Part shown: one piece after another, positions 59,141 to 64,000 of the stretch
Layout of the letters: each line of letters starts with the position of its first letter
Position numbering within the stretch: the first letter of the stretch is position 1
Assembly (NCBI RefSeq): GCF_015326965.1
Contig: NZ_CP017659.1
Location: 7,357,844 to 7,421,843, forward strand
Direction: 5' to 3'
Origin: Paenibacillus sp. JZ16
GTDB lineage: Bacteria > Bacillota > Bacilli > Paenibacillales > Paenibacillaceae
DNA length: 64,000 nucleotides
Notes under the pieces: model-generated
Databases searched by the model: none
Told to the model about the DNA's origin: nothing
What the model saw: only the letters and a program-made list of their open reading frames with translations
Program-made: the position numbers and the translations under genes

Positions 59141-59267
59141 AGGATCCCCCCTATGATTTTTATATTTATTATAACGGAGAGTTGTTAACGATATGTTTGC
59201 GGGCTACGCGAAAAAAGCACCGATTAACCTAACAATGAACAAGCCTATCTTACGAGGAAGAATATTC

Positions 59268-59334
59268 TGACAACACACGACCCGGCCTAAGATATCTATG
59301 GCCGGGTCACGTCGTACATGCGAGAACGTTAGAC
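59268..59334 (+). repeat. attC-like recombination site 9 (first site of the right array)
   Basis: CTGACAAC is followed by a GACCCGGCC (59279-59287) and GGCCGGGTC (59300-59308) hairpin, then CGTCGTACATGCGAGAAC and the right box GTTAGAC (59328-59334), which fits GTTRRRY. The rest of 59141-59480 shows no clear gene; a 13-codon frame at about 59374 is probably a remnant. Confidence 0.55.
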
Positions 59335-59480
59335 GACAGACCGAAGAAAAAATATATAAAGGCTGATGACAGTATGAAACTAAAGCAACGAATGTGTGAG
59401 CTTCTGGGACAGTAAAGGTTTACGAATACAACAAAAAAGAGTATATGTACATTAAACCCATGCAGAGGAGGTTGAGAAAT

Positions 59481-60032
59481 TTGGATAAAGGGAGAATTAT
59501 ATATTTGAATGGCGTTACAAGTTCAGGTAAAACTTCAATAGTAGAAGCTATGCAATCTTACTCGAATCCATTTTTTTATGTAGTTGCCAATGATCTTTTT
59601 GAAAATACGATTGGTGATAAACATCTACAGACAGATTACTGGAAGTATTTAAGTGAAGTAATAATTGTAATGTACCATACAGCAAAGTTATTTTCGGATA
59701 GTGGCAAGCATGTAATAATCGATGGGATACTTGTTGAAAGGCCTGAGTTAAAGCCACATTATGAAAAAGTCAAAGAGATTTTTAATGGGTATCCTTTGGA
59801 GATAGTCGAGGTGTACTGTCCTCTAGATCTTTGTCGTAAGCGAAATATAGAGCGTGGTGATAGAAGAGAAGAACAATCAGATGAGCAAAATAAAATAATG
59901 TCGCAAAACATTCGTTATAGCTGCTCAGTGGACACGAGTTTGAATACACCAGAAGAATGTGCAGAAATTATTATTACATCATTATTCAAAAAGAATGATA
60001 ACAGTGTAAACACATCGATTCCCCTAAGATAA
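59481..60032 (+). CDS. Chloramphenicol-phosphotransferase-like P-loop kinase
   Basis: The 183-residue protein starts GRIIYLNGVTSSGKTSIVEA with a Walker A motif (residues 11-19) and has the segment HVIIDGILVERPE. This is the pattern of the CPT family, whose founder phosphorylates chloramphenicol. Resistance cannot be claimed from sequence. The TTG start at 59481 is chosen because GAGGAGG lies about nine bases upstream; the longer frame begins at 59445. It is the first intact gene of the right array and is followed two bases later by a short attC-like site. Confidence 0.78.
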   Translation: MDKGRIIYLNGVTSSGKTSIVEAMQSYSNPFFYVVANDLFENTIGDKHLQTDYWKYLSEVIIVMYHTAKLFSDSGKHVIIDGILVERPELKPHYEKVKEIFNGYPLEIVEVYCPLDLCRKRNIERGDRREEQSDEQNKIMSQNIRYSCSVDTSLNTPEECAEIIITSLFKKNDNSVNTSIPLR

Positions 60033-60033
60033 A

Positions 60034-60078
60034 AGCTAACTAAGGTGAACCGACGTCAGGAACACAAGAATGTTAGAT
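60034..60078 (+). repeat. attC-like recombination site 10 (short)
   Basis: AGCTAAC (60034-60040) and GTTAGAT (60072-60078) enclose GACGTCAGGAACACAAGAAT. The right box fits GTTRRRY and is followed by GAAA. Most of the central stem is missing. Confidence 0.5.
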
Positions 60079-60116
60079 GAAATATCAGCAGTAATAAATT
60101 TTTAAGGACGGATACG

Positions 60117-60593
60117 ATGGAAATATCAAACAAAAAAATCAATGAAATTCTTAACAAAGAGCATAGTCCTAAATATCATGATAAATCAGAACTAATTGAT
60201 GTAGCGTGGCCAGACTTGGTGGAAGTAGAAGGTTGCATTTTAATGAAGAAATACACTGAAGATAATATAAAAATTAATATTAGACATATTATTCATCAGT
60301 TTGGAGATCGAACTGGATTTGAAGCAAGTGAAAACCATGTTCATATGATAGATATATCAAAAACCTTTAAAAAACATCCTTTAGAAGGGTTGAGGTTTGC
60401 AAAGAAGCTATTAGAAATATGGTCTCTTAAACTGAAAATTGATTTTCCAGATTATGAATTTATACTTATCTTAACTTATCATGATGATGACACAATTTTA
60501 CGGTTTCATAGATTAAGAGAATCAGAAGAGACTTGGATAAACATTAATGATATAGAGGATTTTGAAGAAGGGATTATGATTAGGAAAGTGTAG
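60117..60593 (+). CDS. Hypothetical protein
   Basis: The 158-residue AT-rich gene has an ATG with AAGGACGG upstream. The protein shows mixed alpha/beta character, a conserved-looking CDS-internal ILTYHDDDTILRFHRLRE and no membrane segment. I do not recognise the family. It is a single-gene unit between attC-like repeats. Confidence 0.6.
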   Translation: MEISNKKINEILNKEHSPKYHDKSELIDVAWPDLVEVEGCILMKKYTEDNIKINIRHIIHQFGDRTGFEASENHVHMIDISKTFKKHPLEGLRFAKKLLEIWSLKLKIDFPDYEFILILTYHDDDTILRFHRLRESEETWININDIEDFEEGIMIRKV

Positions 60594-60613
60594 TCGTAGA
60601 GGGCAGATACCTC

Positions 60614-60640
60614 ACCTAACCTAGTATCTACTCTCTGGCT
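60614..60640 (+). repeat. attC-like left half-site 11
   Basis: ACCTAAC (60614-60620) fits RYYYAAC exactly and is followed by CTAGTATCTACTCTCTGGCT, the TATCTAC variant of the left arm seen in the right array. The right half is not recognisable in the decayed sequence up to 60735. Confidence 0.45.
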
Positions 60641-60734
60641 TTGACCTTGGTTTGCAAGGGGGATTAAGCAAAGGGGGGACTCAAGCGAACAACCTTGAGA
60701 GGCTAAGTCTGTCGGATCCAGCCGCTACGCTCCT

Positions 60735-60975
60735 TTTATGGGGTATAAATATATCAGAATAACAATTAGAAAAGGCAACATTTGAAGGCGTGCGGTCTTT
60801 AGGAAAAATTGATCTGTTCTCCTACTTAAGAAGAATGTGACATACCCGTAGATTATTTTGACTCTGTTTATTCGATTTACCACATAGGCTGGACAACTGA
60901 CCTTGAAGGAACCTTTTATCGGGTCGCTTCTTATTTAGAAAAAGGACGGCGTATTTATCTTCAGTTGGTCTCAAG
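60735..60975 (+). pseudogene. Methyltransferase remnant, homologous to the gene at 563-1378
   Basis: DNA from about 60735 (TATATCAGAATAACAATTAG) to TTCAGTTGGTCTCA at about 60973 aligns with positions about 851-1096 of the intact methyltransferase, including GATTATTTTGACT(A/C)TGTTTA and GACCTTGAAGG(T/A)ACC. Several small insertions, deletions and a stop break the frame. It is a piece of a related cassette gene left in the right array. Confidence 0.8.
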
Positions 60976-60985
60976 CGCTAGCATC

Positions 60986-61029
60986 AGATAACAATATATT
61001 AACGCATCCTGAACACGAGAACGTCAACT
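60986..61029 (+). repeat. attC-like recombination site 12 (compact)
   Basis: AGATAAC (60986-60992) is followed by AATATATTAACGCATCC, and the right end is GAGAACGTCAACTGAAA, resembling AAACGTTAACTGAAA of site 6 with GTT changed to GTC. It follows the methyltransferase remnant as an attC would. Confidence 0.45.
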
Positions 61030-61036
61030 GAAACCT

Positions 61037-61507
61037 GTGAGAAAGGAAATAAACCAGAATATGTATAAGAAGTATGAAATTAAGTATCCTAGATCAGAGT
61101 ATGTCCAAGTGATTATTTCTATTTTAATTACTTCAATACTAATACAAGTGCTTCGAATAGATAATTTATTATCTGTTATTTGTGTGGTTATATTATTATT
61201 AGGTAACATAGTCCGAGTAGTAATGCTATTGAAGAGGATATTAAGAAAAAATAGTGAGCTGGAAATTACAGAAAATACAATTAGGCTTAATCAAGCTAAA
61301 GTATCAGTACAACAAATCGAAAAGATTATAATAGAAGGTTATTTTGTACAGAGTATCGGTATCAAGTTATACGGAAGAAAATTAGTTTCAATGGATTTTC
61401 ATTTTAGATTTAAGAATAACGAGGAAATAAATATTGAAGAATTAAAGCAATGGGCAAATAGGAACAGGATAAAAGTAACTAGTGGAAGAATATTCAGATG
61501 GATATAG
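61037..61507 (+). CDS. Small membrane protein, hypothetical
   Basis: The 156-residue protein has two membrane helices (VIISILITSILIQVL and LLSVICVVILLLGNIVRVVM) and a soluble C-terminal domain of about 85 residues with a PH-like pattern of short strands. The GTG at 61037 opens the frame; an ATG at 61061 with AGAAAGGA upstream is an alternative. Family not recognised. It lies between two attC-like repeats. Confidence 0.6.
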   Translation: MRKEINQNMYKKYEIKYPRSEYVQVIISILITSILIQVLRIDNLLSVICVVILLLGNIVRVVMLLKRILRKNSELEITENTIRLNQAKVSVQQIEKIIIEGYFVQSIGIKLYGRKLVSMDFHFRFKNNEEINIEELKQWANRNRIKVTSGRIFRWI

Positions 61508-61540
61508 ATATCCTGAAAGTAATTAAGGGTGTCCTGCCAT

Positions 61541-61689
61541 CCGGTAACCACGTATCTACTCTTCGGGCGTACGCCCATTGCGGTACGATGAATTTCATAG
61601 AAGCGGAAGACCACCATTCGCCGACTAACCGTAACAGCAGTCCTCCGGACTTAAGTTGGTGAAGGTTCGCAGTTACAAGAGCGTTAGTG
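61541..61689 (+). repeat. attC-like recombination site 13 (long form)
   Basis: CCGGTAAC is followed by CACGTATCTACTCTTCGGGC, and the right end is AAGAGCGTTAGTGGAAA. The centre has the same nested inverted motif as site 6 (CCGACTAACCG near 61621 and TTAAGTTGGTGAAGG near 61651) and shares AATTTCATAGAAGCGGA with it. Confidence 0.6.
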
Positions 61690-61718
61690 GAAATTATTTT
61701 AATAACCAGGAGAACAAA

Positions 61719-62237
61719 ATGAAAAGAATCATGATAATTGGATCTGGAGGATCAGGGAAATCTACATTCTCAAGTAAACTCTCTGAAGTCTTAGGCTTAC
61801 CATTGTATCATTTAGATGCGTATTATTGGAAACCTGGATGGGTTGCAACCCCTAATCACGAATGGGATGAATTTCAAAGAGAGCTTATACAAAATGATGA
61901 ATGGATTATTGATGGAAATTATAATCGAACAATAGATATTAGAATTTCTAGAGCAGATACAATAATTTTCTTTGATTTACCTCCGTGGATAACTACGTAT
62001 AGAGTCATTAAACGAAGAATTATATACCATGGAAGAACAAGACCAGATCTGAATGAGGGATGTCCTGAGCAATTAGATTGGGAATTCATGAAGTGGGTAT
62101 GGAATTTTAGAAAATATAAAAGACCAGGAATACTCGAAAAGTTAAAAAAATATGAAAAAGAAAAAAATATAATAATACTTAAAACACCAAGGGAAGTAAC
62201 TAATCTAATAGACAAATTAAATAATAAATATGAATAA
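61719..62237 (+). CDS. P-loop kinase, FlaR/adenylate-kinase-like
   Basis: The 172-residue protein begins MKRIMIIGSGGSGKSTFSSK (Walker A at 8-16) and has LPLYHLDAYYWKPGW and DEWIIDGNYNRTIDIRISRA. These are characteristic of the family often annotated as DNA topology modulation protein or adenylate-kinase-like. Real function is probably small-molecule kinase activity. ATG 61719 has CCAGGAG eight bases upstream; the longer frame starts inside attC-like site 13. Confidence 0.85.
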   Translation: MKRIMIIGSGGSGKSTFSSKLSEVLGLPLYHLDAYYWKPGWVATPNHEWDEFQRELIQNDEWIIDGNYNRTIDIRISRADTIIFFDLPPWITTYRVIKRRIIYHGRTRPDLNEGCPEQLDWEFMKWVWNFRKYKRPGILEKLKKYEKEKNIIILKTPREVTNLIDKLNNKYE

Positions 62238-62305
62238 AGGCAATCGCTCCGGGGCTGGTGCCTGGTGGTCTGCATGGGGGATCTCGGAAAAGCATATTCA
62301 GCAGA

Positions 62306-62474
62306 ATGAAAATTACAAAAAGAACCAATTATATCATAGTCATCATCATTGTGTTAGTAACCATTTCTTATTATACTTTTCTCCGACTACAGTGCACAAG
62401 GGATCGTAGATGATGATCTTTCATATGATGTTGAACTTTATTACGATGGAGGGAAATTATTTGGGTCAAAATAA
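62306..62474 (+). pseudogene. Short membrane peptide gene, frameshifted
   Basis: An ATG opens 35 codons with one membrane helix (NYIIVIIIVLVTISYYTFL). A neighbouring frame then continues with DDDLSYDVELYYDGGKLFGS to a TAA at about 62472. A single-base shift near 62385 joins them into one protein of about 56 residues. No attC-like site is found between this and the flanking genes. Confidence 0.4.
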
Positions 62475-62502
62475 ATAAAGTCTAAAATAATGGAGGTTCT
62501 TT

Positions 62503-63261
62503 ATGGATTCCGCTAACAAATGCACCATTTTGTTACTAGGTACATATCATATGGGCAATCCTGGACTAGATATGCACAATGTTAAGTCTGATGACGTCTT
62601 GGCACTAAAAAGACAAAAGGAGATTTATGAGGTTGTCGATAGACTTAAACGATTTAATCCAACGAAAATCGCAATTGAAGCTCTCGCTGATGAACATGAG
62701 GCATATAATAATCAGTATCTCTCATATTTGTCAGGTGAATTTACTCTCGGGGCAAATGAAATTCATCAATTAGGTTTCCGTACTGCGGCTGATCTTGGTC
62801 ATGATAGAATTTACCCTATCGATTGGAATGAATGGTATGGAGGGGTTGCACTAGGACATGTTTATGAATATGCACAATCAAACATGCCTGAGCTCTATCA
62901 ACGGTTAAATTCTAATAACCAGGAAAAAGCAGAGGCTCTTCAAAAGTCAATGAAAGAAAAAACAGTAAGGGAACTTCTGATGACAGGTAATACTCCTAGT
63001 GCAATACAAGGGGACCATGAAACGTATATGACTGTTGCGCGAGTTGGAGATGGTAAAAACAATATAGGAATTGATTGGCTCTGTAATTACTGGTATCGTC
63101 GAAATTTAATTATCTATTCTAATATTTCACGAATTTCATCCCATCAAGATAGAATTCTTGTGATTTATGGCTCCGGACATATCCACTTACTCACCCAATT
63201 TATTAAAGAGAGTGGTCTTTTTTTACTTGAATCTGTAGAAAAATATCTAGGAGACCGTTAG
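62503..63261 (+). CDS. DUF5694-like protein
   Basis: The 252-residue protein begins ILLLGTYHMGNPGLDMHN, has FNPTKIAIEALADEH and ends with VIYGSGHIHLLTQFIKESG. This is the GTYHM and GxGH pattern of the DUF5694/TraB-GumN-like group, whose two conserved histidine clusters suggest a metal-dependent hydrolase. Function is unproven. The ATG has TGGAGG upstream. An attC-like site follows about 80 bases downstream. Confidence 0.75.
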   Translation: MDSANKCTILLLGTYHMGNPGLDMHNVKSDDVLALKRQKEIYEVVDRLKRFNPTKIAIEALADEHEAYNNQYLSYLSGEFTLGANEIHQLGFRTAADLGHDRIYPIDWNEWYGGVALGHVYEYAQSNMPELYQRLNSNNQEKAEALQKSMKEKTVRELLMTGNTPSAIQGDHETYMTVARVGDGKNNIGIDWLCNYWYRRNLIIYSNISRISSHQDRILVIYGSGHIHLLTQFIKESGLFLLESVEKYLGDR

Positions 63262-63338
63262 ATAACAGACCTTAACTAAAGTAAGACAATACTTGAAATA
63301 GCCGACGATTTATGTGTCTCGTAGAAGCTTCTGATGTC

Positions 63339-63457
63339 TTATAACATAGTATCTACGCTGTGGGTTTTGGTCCGTCGAACCCAGTCGCTGGCGCTATAAG
63401 TCTCTCGAGTTCGTGAAGAAAGCTCCTGGCCCTCTAGCCAATTTTCAAGTGTTGGGC
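63339..63457 (+). repeat. attC-like recombination site 14
   Basis: CTTATAAC is followed by ATAGTATCTACGCTGTGGG, an inner right arm GTTCGTGAAG lies near 63409, and the right box GTTGGGC (63451-63457) fits GTTRRRY and is followed by GAA. Confidence 0.55.
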
Positions 63458-63827
63458 GAAGTAATCAAAAACTTCAAGAGCAATGGAAAAAGTTGTGGAA
63501 TCAAAGCATTTATAAAAATGGGCTTCTGAAAAGGAGTAACCAGAGATATTTAGTTTTAGATCCCCCTGATTTTACAATGATTAGAGAAGAAGACCTACAG
63601 GATATGCTGATAAACATGTGGCCGGCATTTATAAACTGGTGGCTGTGAAAGAATTCGAAAATCAAGCCGGAAGAGAGATAAAACCATTTAAGTTACATGT
63701 CGATTTAGTATATACAGGATTGAAAGAACCAATTGAAGTGAATAACCAATTCATAATAATGCCCATTAAAGCTGAGTATTTATTGAAGAAAAATTGGTGG
63801 ATTAAGAGGTTTAAAGAGCATTATTGA
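63454..63827 (+). pseudogene. Hypothetical gene split by a frameshift, no clear start
   Basis: One frame encodes EQWKKLWNQSIYKNGLLKRS then RYLVLDPPDFTMIREEDLQ up to a TGA at 63646. The next frame encodes GYADKHVAGIYKLVAVKEFE and continues to 63827. Joining them near 63600 gives one plausible protein of about 125 residues. No standard start is visible behind attC-like site 14. The family is not recognised. Confidence 0.45.
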
Positions 63828-63844
63828 GTGTAAGAAGAGCAGGT

Positions 63845-63870
63845 CGTGTAACAATATTCACGCTGGGGCC
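63845..63870 (+). repeat. attC-like left half-site 15
   Basis: CGTGTAACAATATTCACGCT followed by GGGGCC matches the left arm of the family, here with the TATTCAC variant. The right end may lie in or beyond the remaining 130 bases, where I see no gene. Confidence 0.5.
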
Positions 63871-64000
63871 TTTGTCTCGTTAAAAGTCATTGATAAATGA
63901 CGCAGCGCTTTAGGTTGTCAGCCAGGGTATTTGCTAGAGCATATAGCTGAGAAAATAAGTGAAAGGAATAAAGAGAAAGGTCCGGCCAATAGGAATGTGG

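Noticed and set aside
59374..59415. 13-codon frame MKLKQRMCELLGQ as a gene
   Set aside because: It is very short, has no good ribosome site and is more likely a remnant of a lost cassette gene.
59481..60032. Definite chloramphenicol resistance gene
   Set aside because: The P-loop and general CPT pattern are present, but specificity for chloramphenicol cannot be deduced from this sequence.

Overview
The window looks like chromosome of a low-to-mid GC Gram-positive bacterium of the Paenibacillaceae, probably Paenibacillus. The reasons are AGGAGG-type ribosome sites with many GTG/TTG starts, LplB/YtcP/LplA-type sugar importers paired with YesM/YesN two-component systems, CcpA-like cre sites, lipoproteins with Firmicute lipoboxes, and large secreted lyases carrying discoidin-type modules. 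This assignment is inferred from gene content; no rRNA or other marker gene is present.

Left edge (1-7.7 kb) and right edge (59.3-64 kb): two arrays of small, mostly AT-rich, single-gene units, all on the + strand and mostly without visible promoters. They encode a methyltransferase, Nif3-like protein, HAD hydrolase, histidine phosphatase, Nudix hydrolase, several P-loop kinases, a VOC protein, a DUF5694-like protein and unknowns. Most units are followed by an imperfect inverted repeat that strongly resembles an integron attC site: a left box ending TAAC, an arm TATTCACG or TATCTAC, a variable centre, an arm CGTGAATA, and a right box GTTAGNN followed by GAA. Fifteen complete or half sites are listed. 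No integrase lies in the window, so the arrays resemble integrase-less cassette clusters, which as far as I know are unusual in Firmicutes. Cassette remnants (GrpB, HD-domain and methyltransferase fragments) lie between the intact units.

8-13.6 kb: a PucR-type regulator followed by an NCS1 permease, a DUF917 protein and a hydantoinase/oxoprolinase, probably a hydantoin or related cyclic-amide utilisation operon. 13.7-20.2 kb: a decaying cell-envelope region with a receiver-domain remnant, a frameshifted LTA-synthase-like sulfatase, a GT2 glycosyltransferase, an internally deleted MMPL transporter, an epimerase and a ptsI remnant. Two of these genes share a duplicated 70-bp upstream module.

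20.5-56 kb: a large uronic-acid polysaccharide utilisation region. It holds an AraC regulator divergent from a GH88 unsaturated glucuronyl hydrolase, a YesM/YesN-type two-component system, an ABC importer (two permeases and a lipoprotein), a GH97 enzyme and a 1533-residue cytoplasmic beta-helix plus heparinase II/III-like fusion. A second importer follows with a membrane-anchored AraC sensor, then a second binding lipoprotein, a beta-helix hydrolase and two secreted alginate-lyase-like multidomain proteins, and finally GH51 arabinofuranosidase opposite a winged-helix regulator. The logic suggests extracellular depolymerisation by the two lyases, import by the ABC systems, and intracellular trimming by GH88, GH97, the beta-helix/heparinase-like enzymes and GH51. 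56-59.1 kb: two membrane proteins of unknown function with an OmpR-type two-component system on the minus strand.
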